In this document: in pieces, positions 1 through 6,681 of the stretch
How positions within the stretch are numbered: position 1 is the first letter of the stretch
Layout: every line of letters starts with the position of its first letter
Source: JBMOLK01 sp049325575
Lineage (GTDB): Bacteria > Bacillota > Clostridia > Acetivibrionales > Acetivibrionaceae
Assembly (NCBI GenBank): GCA_049325575.1
Contig: JBMOLK010000036.1
Coordinates: 1 to 21,733, forward strand
Length of the DNA: 21,733 bases
Direction of reading: 5' to 3'
Translations under genes and position numbers: made by a program
Notes under the pieces: generated by a model
Told to the model about the DNA's origin: nothing
Databases searched by the model: none
Seen by the model: the letters and a program-made list of their open reading frames with translations, nothing else

Positions 1-2282
1 TGAAAATTAATCTAAAGAGCATTAAGTTCAAGATAATGGTACCAGGTGTAGCTGTTATTCTTATTCTAGGTACTGCATTGATAATCAGCAGTCTAAGTTC
101 TCACAGCATTCTTAGAAAACAGATCAGAAAGACATCAAGTTCTGAAGCCCATCATGTTGTAACCCAAATAGAAGATCTTATAGGTAAATGGAAAACAGAA
201 GTAAGTATCCTTGCAGCTTCTGAAACTGTAAAGTCTATGGAATGGGATAAAATCAAAAAATATCTCGACGAACGGGGGAAAATACTTAGCAATTATGAGA
301 TGCTCCTGGTTTCAGATACCAAGGGAGATTCTTTTACAACCTCAGGAGTTACAGCCAATATTGCGGACCGGGATTATTTTAAAAGAGTAATGAAGGGGGA
401 AGTTGTGATATCAGACCCTGTACAATCAAAAGCCAATGACAAAATAATTACAGTGGTCGCTGCTCCAATAAAGGATGGTAATGGAAATATTATAGGACTT
501 TTAGGCGGAACACTGGAAATGTCCTATATAAGTAAAATCCTTACCAGCGAAAAGCTGAGTGAAAGTGGATATTCCTACATGATAAATAAAGACGGTATGG
601 CAATCGCTCATAAAGATGAGGAACTTATTTTCAAGAGAAACTTTTTAAAGGATCAGGATGTTGAAGACAAATTAAGGGCTATGACGGAAAAGATGGTAAA
701 AGGTGAAAACGATGTAGACTACTACAAGTATAAAGGAGAAGAAAAAATTGCTGCGTATTCACCAATCAGCGGAACCGGTTGGTCGGTTGCAATAACCGGT
801 ATTTCAGGCGAACTTGAAAAAGAGCTGAATCTTCTTCAAACAATACTGGTGTGGGTAATTTTGCCTATAATAGGTTTAAGCATGATTTTCATCTGGTTTG
901 TTATAAATAGAACTATTGCTCCTCTAAAGCAAACTACAAACATGCTAAAGGATATTGCTGACGGTGAAGGTGATCTTACTAAGAGAATAATTACTTCTTC
1001 ACAGGATGAAATAGGGGATATGGCAAGATACTTCAATCAATTCATAGAAAAGATCCAGAAAATTATGAGGGATATTAACGAGACAATGGGTGTCTTGAAT
1101 GAATCCTCGGCAAGCCTTACCCAGGTTTCCGATGTAATGGCTGCAACAAGCGAGGAGACTAGCGCAAAAACCAGTATTGTCAGTGCATCTACTGAGGAGA
1201 TTACTGCAACAACCAGGGGTATGGCCGAGGCTCTGCAGGAATCTAGTAATAACATGAATATAATTGCTTCAGCTGTTGAAGAAATGTCAGGAACCATTAG
1301 AAACCTTGCGTCTGCTTCCGAGCAGACTTCAACAGGTATTGAGAGCGTGTCGGATGTGGTTTCCCAGATATCAAAAAGTATAAGAAATGCATCTGAATCG
1401 GCAAAAGGTGTATCTCTATCTGTAAATAATGTAGCAACTGCAGTTAAGGAGATAAACATATCCCTTAATGAAATAAGCAAGAATTGTGAGAGATCAATTG
1501 AGATAACCTCAGATGCGGATGAAAAAGCCGGTGATACCAACTCCATGATTGAAAAGCTGAACAACTCTTCAAAGCAAATAGGAAAGATAGTAAGCGTTAT
1601 TAATGATATAGCCGATCAAACAAACATGCTGGCTCTAAATGCAGCTATTGAGGCAGCAGGAGCGGGAGAGGCAGGCAAAGGTTTTGCAGTTGTTGCAAAC
1701 GAGGTAAAGGAACTTGCAAAACAAACAGCAGATGCTACTGAAGAAATTAGCCAGCAAATCGAAAATATGCAGGAAAGCATGGCAGGAGCGGTTACTGCTG
1801 TTGAGACTATTGCAGAGGTAATAAGGGAGATAACAGGTATAACAAATACAATTGCTGCGGCTGTTACACAGCAGTCAGCCACTACTGGTGATATTTCTTC
1901 ATTAATGATAAAATCTGCAGAACAGGTTGGGCACATCACAAGAGATGTTGAGGAAATTGCAGGAAATACTGAGAATGCAGCCAGGAGTTTAACAGAGACA
2001 TCCAAAGGCGTACGGGAAATAGCAAGGTCTGCAGGAGAACTTTCGTCTGCTTCTAATGAAGTTGCTCAAAACACCGATAAGGCTACCGTCAGAATACACC
2101 AGGTTACGAAAACTTCAGAGGAGATTTCAAAGGCTACAAATGAGATAGCACAAAGTATACAGGAAATAAGTGCTGCCTCAGCGGATGCTGCACAGGGAGC
2201 TACAGAGACCAGTATATCATCAAAATCATTGTCAGAAGTAGCGCGTAAGCTAGACTCCCTGGTAAGGCAGTTTAGGGTATAA
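1..2282 (+). CDS. Methyl-accepting chemotaxis protein with dCache-type sensor, HAMP and signalling domain (start cut by one base)
   Basis: This is a membrane chemoreceptor that would sense a small extracellular ligand and control a CheA kinase. Bases 1-2 (TG) are in frame and look like the last two bases of the start codon, giving (M)KINLKSIKFKIM and about 760 residues; the first internal ATG at 36 lies inside the first membrane helix. In order: TM1 (about 12-34); a periplasmic-side double-Cache sensor (about 45-275) with a DRDYF segment and the GNIIGLLGG strand typical of Cache; TM2 (about 280-304); HAMP (about 305-360) containing DEIGDMARYFN; then a long helical signalling domain. The hairpin tip near residues 537-570 reads QTNMLALNAAIEAAGAGE followed by GKGFAVVANEV, close to the family consensus, with Gly where EAARAGE usually has Arg. 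The sensor lacks an obvious RxWY amino-acid-binding motif, so the ligand is unknown. cheB follows after 40 bases, so co-transcription is likely. Confidence 0.95.
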   Translation, partial: KINLKSIKFKIMVPGVAVILILGTALIISSLSSHSILRKQIRKTSSSEAHHVVTQIEDLIGKWKTEVSILAASETVKSMEWDKIKKYLDERGKILSNYEMLLVSDTKGDSFTTSGVTANIADRDYFKRVMKGEVVISDPVQSKANDKIITVVAAPIKDGNGNIIGLLGGTLEMSYISKILTSEKLSESGYSYMINKDGMAIAHKDEELIFKRNFLKDQDVEDKLRAMTEKMVKGENDVDYYKYKGEEKIAAYSPISGTGWSVAITGISGELEKELNLLQTILVWVILPIIGLSMIFIWFVINRTIAPLKQTTNMLKDIADGEGDLTKRIITSSQDEIGDMARYFNQFIEKIQKIMRDINETMGVLNESSASLTQVSDVMAATSEETSAKTSIVSASTEEITATTRGMAEALQESSNNMNIIASAVEEMSGTIRNLASASEQTSTGIESVSDVVSQISKSIRNASESAKGVSLSVNNVATAVKEINISLNEISKNCERSIEITSDADEKAGDTNSMIEKLNNSSKQIGKIVSVINDIADQTNMLALNAAIEAAGAGEAGKGFAVVANEVKELAKQTADATEEISQQIENMQESMAGAVTAVETIAEVIREITGITNTIAAAVTQQSATTGDISSLMIKSAEQVGHITRDVEEIAGNTENAARSLTETSKGVREIARSAGELSSASNEVAQNTDKATVRIHQVTKTSEEISKATNEIAQSIQEISAASADAAQGATETSISSKSLSEVARKLDSLVRQFRV

Positions 2283-2322
2283 TAGGTTTTGCTTTAATAT
2301 ATCAATAGGGAGGATATTCCGT

Positions 2323-3435
2323 TTGGAAAAACTTCGAGTACTAATTGTGGATGATACGGTAATTTACAGAAAAATACTTTCTCAAGCGGTGGAAAGTACC
2401 GGTATGGCTGTTGTCAGTCATACTGCTTCCAATGGGTTGATTGCTGTTGAATGGATGGAACAGCAGGACGTGGATGTAGTACTTATGGATGTTTTTATGC
2501 CTGAAATGGACGGAATTGAAGCCTTAAAAAAAATAAAAGCTCTACACCCCCAGGTTGACGTAATTATGATAAGCAGTGAAAGCACAAGCAGCGCAAAAAT
2601 GACAGTTGAGGCTTTAGAGCTAGGGGCTATGGATTTTATATTAAAGCCATCAGGGACAAGTCCTGATAAGAATATGGAAAAAATAGCTAGTCAGCTTAAG
2701 ATTCTTTTTACACAGATCAAGATTAAGAGATTTACTCTTTTAACAGCAAAGAAAGAACAGGAAACCCCTCTAAAGAAGACTGCTTTTGCAGGGGCTAAAA
2801 GACAGGCCGGTATAGAGGATAAAGTCAGCAAAGCGGGACAGCTTTTAAGGGTTGATTTGGTTTTGATTGCTTCCTCCACAGGAGGGCCCATGGCGCTTGA
2901 AAAGGTATGTTCTGATTTTAAATCGGGCTTTAGAGCACCCATTCTTGTAGTTCAGCATATGCCGCCGCGCTTTACAAAGCTTCTGGCCGAGTCTTTGGAT
3001 AAAAAAAGCAAGCTTAGTGTAGCTGAAGGAAGTGAAGGAACCACAGTAAAGAATGGATATATGATAGTTGCTCCGGGCGGAATGCATATGAGGGTTAAAA
3101 AATCCGAGGGCAGCGAAGTATTGATAGAAACGGTTGAATCTCCGCATGTTAATGGGGTAAGGCCGGCAGCTGATGTATTGTTTGATTCTGTTGCAGAAGT
3201 ATATGAAGGAAAAAACATCCTTGCTGTCATACTGACAGGTATGGGAAGTGACGGTATGAAGGGTGTAATAAAACTAAAGAAGAAATGCAATTGCTACTGT
3301 ATAACTCAAAGTGAGGATTCATGTGTTGTTTACGGCATGCCCAGAAGCGTATTTGAAGCTGGGTTTTCGGATGAAGTAGCAGATATTGATGACATTTCAA
3401 AGAGAATACAGGAAATCGCAGCAGGCAGGAGTTGA
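2323..3435 (+). CDS. cheB: CheB: chemoreceptor glutamate methylesterase / glutamine deamidase with receiver domain
   Basis: CheB removes methyl groups from receptor glutamates and deamidates glutamines when phosphorylated by CheA, giving sensory adaptation. The 370-residue protein has a receiver domain (1-125) with acidic pair D10/D11, phospho-acceptor D56 in LMDVFMPEMDG and K108 in LKPSG. A linker of about 50 residues follows, then the methylesterase domain (about 174-370). The catalytic triad is visible: S185 in ASSTGG, H212 in QHMPPRF and D310 in GMGSDG. The start is TTG at 2323, supported by GGGAGG at 2308-2313 and the immediate onset of the receiver fold (KLRVLIVDD). The 3' end overlaps or nearly abuts cheR, indicating translational coupling. 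Length and motif order are canonical. Confidence 0.96.
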   Translation: MEKLRVLIVDDTVIYRKILSQAVESTGMAVVSHTASNGLIAVEWMEQQDVDVVLMDVFMPEMDGIEALKKIKALHPQVDVIMISSESTSSAKMTVEALELGAMDFILKPSGTSPDKNMEKIASQLKILFTQIKIKRFTLLTAKKEQETPLKKTAFAGAKRQAGIEDKVSKAGQLLRVDLVLIASSTGGPMALEKVCSDFKSGFRAPILVVQHMPPRFTKLLAESLDKKSKLSVAEGSEGTTVKNGYMIVAPGGMHMRVKKSEGSEVLIETVESPHVNGVRPAADVLFDSVAEVYEGKNILAVILTGMGSDGMKGVIKLKKKCNCYCITQSEDSCVVYGMPRSVFEAGFSDEVADIDDISKRIQEIAAGRS

Positions 3436-4289
3436 TTTATTTGGGTCCGGGTTTGTCATCAAGGGAATTTACCCTAATTCAAAAGTTTATTGAAGAGCAG
3501 TGTGGCATAACTATAGGAGAGGAAAAGGCCTATCTTATAGAAAGCAGACTTTCAAAGCTTCTGATTGATTCCGGTTTATCAAGTTTTGAGGAACTTTACA
3601 AAAAAATATACTTTAATAGGGATTTAAAAGTTACAGAAAAAGTAATAGATGCAATAACCACTAACGAAACCCTGTGGTTTAGAGATAAAATGCCCTGGGT
3701 CATTCTTGAAGATGTTCTTCTGCCAAAGTTTATAGAAGAGCTTAGAGAGAAAAGGGAAAAAAAGATAAGGATATGGAGTTCGGCTTGTTCAACAGGACAG
3801 GAGCCTTACTCCATAGCTATGTGCATAGACCGTTATTTAAGTAAAAACAGTATAAGAGATGTTAGCCTCTTAGATTTTGAGATAGTTGCTACAGATATAT
3901 CTCAAACCGTTCTACAGGTAGCCAGAATGGGGAAATATGACAGCATTTCAATTATGAGAGGTCTTGAAAGTACATATAAGGAAAAATATTTCAAGAATGA
4001 AGGCAGGGTATGGAATATAGACCCTAAAATAGTTAATGCCGTACGCTTTCAGCAGTTCAATCTTCAGAATAGCTTCCTTATTATGGATAAATTTCATATT
4101 ATTTTTTGCCGATATGTTATTATATATTTTTCCGAAAAGCTTAAGGCTGAGGTTCTAAATAAGATTGCCGGAACGTTAAAGCCTCAAGGAGTTCTCTTTA
4201 TAGGAAGCTCTGAGCTTATAACCGATTACAAAGACAAATTTGAACTTAGGCAGTACCAGAACGGTGTATACTACACGGTCAAGGGGTGA
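3432..4289 (+). CDS. cheR: CheR: SAM-dependent chemoreceptor methyltransferase
   Basis: CheR methylates glutamate side chains on chemoreceptors using S-adenosylmethionine, opposing CheB. The 285-residue protein has the helical N-terminal CheR domain ending in TTNET (76-80), then the SAM-binding fold with WSSACSTGQEPYSIAM (115-130), VATDIS and QFNLQ. The strand usually reading FCRNV(L/M)IYF is FCRYVIIYF here, with Tyr at 228 replacing Asn. LKPQGVLFIGSSE near the C-terminus is typical. The first possible start, TTG at 3432, sits in a TTGA overlap with the cheB stop, but AGGAG (3427-3431) directly abuts it. A second in-frame TTG at 3441 lies 9 bases after that AGGAG and may be the real start, shortening the protein by three residues. 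Upstream cheB and downstream cheY fit a single operon. Confidence 0.94.
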   Translation: MIYLGPGLSSREFTLIQKFIEEQCGITIGEEKAYLIESRLSKLLIDSGLSSFEELYKKIYFNRDLKVTEKVIDAITTNETLWFRDKMPWVILEDVLLPKFIEELREKREKKIRIWSSACSTGQEPYSIAMCIDRYLSKNSIRDVSLLDFEIVATDISQTVLQVARMGKYDSISIMRGLESTYKEKYFKNEGRVWNIDPKIVNAVRFQQFNLQNSFLIMDKFHIIFCRYVIIYFSEKLKAEVLNKIAGTLKPQGVLFIGSSELITDYKDKFELRQYQNGVYYTVKG

Positions 4290-4296
4290 GAAATAT

Positions 4297-4671
4297 ATGA
4301 AGATACTATCGGTTGATGATTCCGCAATGATCAGAAAGATAATTAAGGGTGCTGCGCAGGTACTGGAGTTCGAACTTCTTGAAGCCTCCGACGGATACGA
4401 GGCTTTAAAAGTGTTAGAAGAGGAATACCAGAACATAGAGCTTATTTTGCTTGACTGGAATATGCCCGGAATGAACGGATATGAGCTTTTACAAAAGATA
4501 AAAGACCACAATATGTTCCGGAATATACCTGTCATGATGGTTACTACAGAGAGTGAAAAGAAAAACGTAGTAAAAGCTATACAGGCTGGCGCTTCCCACT
4601 ACATGACAAAACCCTTTACTTTTGAGGAACTGATAAAGAAAATTCTAGAGTGCCTGGGAAGAGGTGACTAA
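4297..4671 (+). CDS. cheY: CheY-type single-domain response regulator (first copy)
   Basis: This 124-residue protein is a stand-alone receiver without an output domain, expected to carry phosphoryl groups from CheA to a target such as the flagellar switch or another effector. Visible landmarks are D7/D8 (VDDS), phospho-acceptor D53 in LDWNMPGMNG, the switch Thr in MVTTES and the Lys in MTKPF. The chosen start is ATG at 4297 because GGGGTGAG (4283-4290) is well placed before it and the receiver fold begins there. An ATG at 4240 in the same frame lies inside cheR and would add an unlikely 19-residue tail. It starts 7 bases after the cheR stop and its stop is 2 bases before the next gene, so it is tightly coupled to both. 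Confidence 0.94.
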   Translation: MKILSVDDSAMIRKIIKGAAQVLEFELLEASDGYEALKVLEEEYQNIELILLDWNMPGMNGYELLQKIKDHNMFRNIPVMMVTTESEKKNVVKAIQAGASHYMTKPFTFEELIKKILECLGRGD

Positions 4672-4673
4672 AC

Positions 4674-5147
4674 TTGGACGAGTACATTTTCTTTGTAGAA
4701 AAGAGTTTTTCACGTGCGTTAAAGGAAGTAGCCGGAACTATGGCCGGGTTTGACCTGGTAGAAGCTTTTGAAGGTGATCTGGGAGAGGAGCAACAGGATA
4801 AGACTAAGGTCTCTGGTGTTATGACTCTTAAGGGGATAAGAAACGCAATGATGGTTGTAACTGTTTCAAAAGATTCTGCCTTTGTTCTGGTATCTTATAT
4901 GACAGGGATAGAACCACATGAGCTTAAAGAGGAAGACCTTTTTGATGGTATCGCCGAGCTTGCAAACATGGTTTCTGGAAGGGCTAAAGCCCTGCTGGCA
5001 GATTCCGGATACCAATATGACCTTACTTTTCCATTTGTAATTACAGGAGAAAACCACTATATTGTACATAAGGGAAAGGTCAATAAAACTAAAAAGAGGT
5101 TTGCTGCAGGAGTTATTGATATTGAAATGGAAGTATTTATTTTATAA
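4674..5147 (+). CDS. cheX: CheX-type CheY-phosphate phosphatase (first of three)
   Basis: The 157-residue protein belongs to the CheC/CheX/FliY phosphatase superfamily, which dephosphorylates CheY-P using a conserved Glu and Asn. The signature is visible as E95-L-A-N98 in DGIAELANMVSGRAK, on the helix that in known members inserts into the CheY active site. There is only one such helix, which fits CheX rather than the two-site CheC. The C-terminal half (VHKGKV, AAGVIDIEMEVFI) resembles the closing beta strands of the fold. The start is TTG at 4674, with GAGGTGA at 4661-4667 six bases upstream. The 2-base gap from the preceding cheY suggests that regulator as its direct substrate. Phosphatase activity is inferred from the motif. 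Confidence 0.87.
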   Translation: MDEYIFFVEKSFSRALKEVAGTMAGFDLVEAFEGDLGEEQQDKTKVSGVMTLKGIRNAMMVVTVSKDSAFVLVSYMTGIEPHELKEEDLFDGIAELANMVSGRAKALLADSGYQYDLTFPFVITGENHYIVHKGKVNKTKKRFAAGVIDIEMEVFIL

Positions 5148-5231
5148 ATTCTTATCTTTCTTGGCAAATGATTACTAAAAGTAATTTTAATAGCATCTAC
5201 AAGACTAAAATTCTTTGCAGGAGGTCTACTT

Positions 5232-5591
5232 ATGGTTAAAAGGATACTGATTGTTGATGATTCACCGATAATTCATAATTTATTGAGGAAAACCCTGGAG
5301 AGTAATAACTATGAGGTATGTGGAGATGCCAGGAACGGAAAGGAAGGGGTAGAGCTGTACAAATCTCTGGACCCTGATCTTGTTTTTATGGATATTACCA
5401 TGCCTGTTATGGACGGACTGGAAGCTGCCAGGTCAATAAAGGAACTTAATAAAAGTGCAAGGATTATAATGCTTAGTGCAATGGGAGATGAAGAAATTGT
5501 TTCCCAGGCAAAGAGCATAGGCATAGATATTTTCCTTAAAAAACCCTTTGATGATTATAAAATAATAAGTGCCATATCCAAATTGGTTTAA
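5232..5591 (+). CDS. cheY: CheY-type single-domain response regulator (second copy)
   Basis: This 119-residue stand-alone receiver has D9/D10 (VDDS), phospho-acceptor D54 in MDITMPVMDG, the switch Ser in MLSAMG and the Lys in KKPF. It is shorter than the first copy and is closer to the classic CheY of Gram-positive chemotaxis systems (MVKRILIVDDS start). The ATG at 5232 follows a strong AGGAGGT at 5219-5225. The 84-base gap from the previous gene contains only a weak 6-bp hairpin (ATTACT/AGTAAT, 5171-5185) and no clear promoter or terminator. It lies between CheX-type genes, so its phosphorylation is probably controlled by one or more of them. Which of the two CheY copies talks to flagellar motors cannot be told from sequence. 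Confidence 0.94.
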   Translation: MVKRILIVDDSPIIHNLLRKTLESNNYEVCGDARNGKEGVELYKSLDPDLVFMDITMPVMDGLEAARSIKELNKSARIIMLSAMGDEEIVSQAKSIGIDIFLKKPFDDYKIISAISKLV

Positions 5592-5604
5592 CTTAACCCT
5601 GTAT

Positions 5605-5643
5605 TCCTTAAAAGACAAATATTTTATATGCCCCATTTAAGGA
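5605..5643 (+). promoter_or_regulatory. Inverted repeat that can pair with the ribosome binding site of the second CheX-type gene
   Basis: TCCTTAAA (5605-5612) is the reverse complement of TTTAAGGA (5636-5643), separated by 23 bases; one further G-U pair is possible. The right arm overlaps the start of the AAGGAGGT ribosome binding site (5639-5646) for the ATG at 5652. In mRNA the stem could partly hide that site. The pairing is visible in the sequence; a regulatory role is inference, and an AT-rich 8-bp stem can arise by chance. Confidence 0.3.
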
Positions 5644-5651
5644 GGTTTAGC

Positions 5652-6128
5652 ATGGATACCCGTTTATATTCACCGTTTATAAACAGTATAAAAGATGTCT
5701 TTAAGCAAATGACCGGAATAGAAGTCTATTTAGATAAGGACTTTTATACTGAAAATGACGATCTTGTATCTCTTGGAGTAACATCCATTATCTCGTTTTC
5801 AGGTAAAATAAAGGGCAGGCTTCTTTTGGACATGGAAAAGAGCCTTGCTCTTGAGGTTGCTAAAAACATTACGGGAACCGATTTTGATAACGTAAAGGAG
5901 TATATGGTATTAGCGTCAGTTCAAGAGCTTAACAATATTATATCAGGCGATGCCATAACGAAACTAAACAATGAGTTTGGGGTAAGCCTAAGACTTGCAC
6001 CACCAATAGTGTTTGCGGGTAAGGATGCTGTTGTAAGTGTTCCCAAAGTGGAGCCGGTTTCCATGGACTGTGGTACTTCCTATGGAAAGCTGAAGGTGAA
6101 TATTGCCTTTGAAGAAGGAGGTATATAG
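5652..6128 (+). CDS. cheX: CheX-type phosphatase-like protein (second of three)
   Basis: This is a 158-residue member of the CheC/CheX superfamily. The Glu-x-x-Asn signature is E92-L-N-N95 in SVQELNNIISG, followed by a helix ending DAITKLN, then GVSLRLAPPIVF and a final strand pair ending YGKLKVNIAFE, which match the usual end of CheX proteins (FxTPYGxLxIxI type). Start ATG 5652 is chosen because AAGGAGGT (5639-5646) is ideally spaced; the in-frame ATG at 5628 lies upstream of that site. It is followed after only 2 bases by another family member. Identity to the first copy appears low by eye, so the copies are probably old paralogues rather than a recent duplication. A CheY-P target is inferred. 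Confidence 0.86.
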   Translation: MDTRLYSPFINSIKDVFKQMTGIEVYLDKDFYTENDDLVSLGVTSIISFSGKIKGRLLLDMEKSLALEVAKNITGTDFDNVKEYMVLASVQELNNIISGDAITKLNNEFGVSLRLAPPIVFAGKDAVVSVPKVEPVSMDCGTSYGKLKVNIAFEEGGI

Positions 6129-6130
6129 TT

Positions 6131-6592
6131 ATGGAAGTAAAATATATTAATCCTTTTTTAACAGCAGTGAAAAACATATTGGAAAGCTATAGCATAGAAG
6201 GCATTAAGAGAGGAAATATCAGCAAAAAGGATAACATGAATGTGGATCTGGATATAACTGCTGTAGTAGGTCTTATTGGAGGAATAAGGGGAAATGTAGC
6301 TTATTCTCTGTCACAGGAAACTGCTAAAGGAATTGTATCTGCCATGATGATGGGGGCTCCGGTGGAGGAGATGGACAGTTTGGCACGAAGTGCCATTGGT
6401 GAGCTGTCAAACATGATAACCGGAACAGCTTCAGGCATATTGGCACAGGATGGAGCAATGGTTGATATTACACCTCCTTCCATCATTTTTGGAAAAGAGA
6501 TGTATTTTATTATTAGCTCTGTTGAAACAATTAGTGTTGATATGGACACTCCTTATGGTAAAATAGAAATAAATATCGGACTTGAAATATAA
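6131..6592 (+). CDS. cheX: CheX-type phosphatase-like protein (third of three)
   Basis: A third 153-residue CheC/CheX-superfamily protein. The signature is E91-L-S-N94 in AIGELSNMITGTASG, the best match of the three to the family consensus. VDITPPSIIFG and the closing DTPYGKIEINIGLE are also typical of CheX. The ATG at 6131 is 2 bases after the preceding stop, with GAAGGAGGT (6114-6122 region) inside the end of that gene, so translation is coupled. CheX of Thermotoga and Borrelia acts as a dimer, and pairing between this protein and its immediate neighbour is possible. No terminator is visible in the 89-base gap that follows (AT-rich, with T-runs but no hairpin), so transcription may continue into the ATPase gene. 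Confidence 0.87.
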   Translation: MEVKYINPFLTAVKNILESYSIEGIKRGNISKKDNMNVDLDITAVVGLIGGIRGNVAYSLSQETAKGIVSAMMMGAPVEEMDSLARSAIGELSNMITGTASGILAQDGAMVDITPPSIIFGKEMYFIISSVETISVDMDTPYGKIEINIGLEI

Positions 6593-6681
6593 TTAATAAG
6601 ACTTTTTATATTTTTTTTCGTATTAGATATTTAATAGGTATGTTTAATAGACTAATTGTCAGGAGGCTTAAGGGAGCATAG

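Noticed and set aside
1037..2005. Long open frames on the minus strand opposite the chemoreceptor.
   Set aside because: They are antisense shadows of the repetitive helical coding sequence, with low-complexity Ser/Ala/Val/Ile-rich translations and no ribosome binding sites.
4240..4296. Upstream ATG that would extend the first CheY by 19 residues into cheR.
   Set aside because: The extension is not part of the receiver fold, and a good ribosome binding site precedes the ATG at 4297.
5171..5185. Small hairpin ATTACT-AAA-AGTAAT between the first CheX-type gene and the second cheY, as a terminator.
   Set aside because: The stem is only 6 bp and AT-rich, with no proper T-run; too weak to call.
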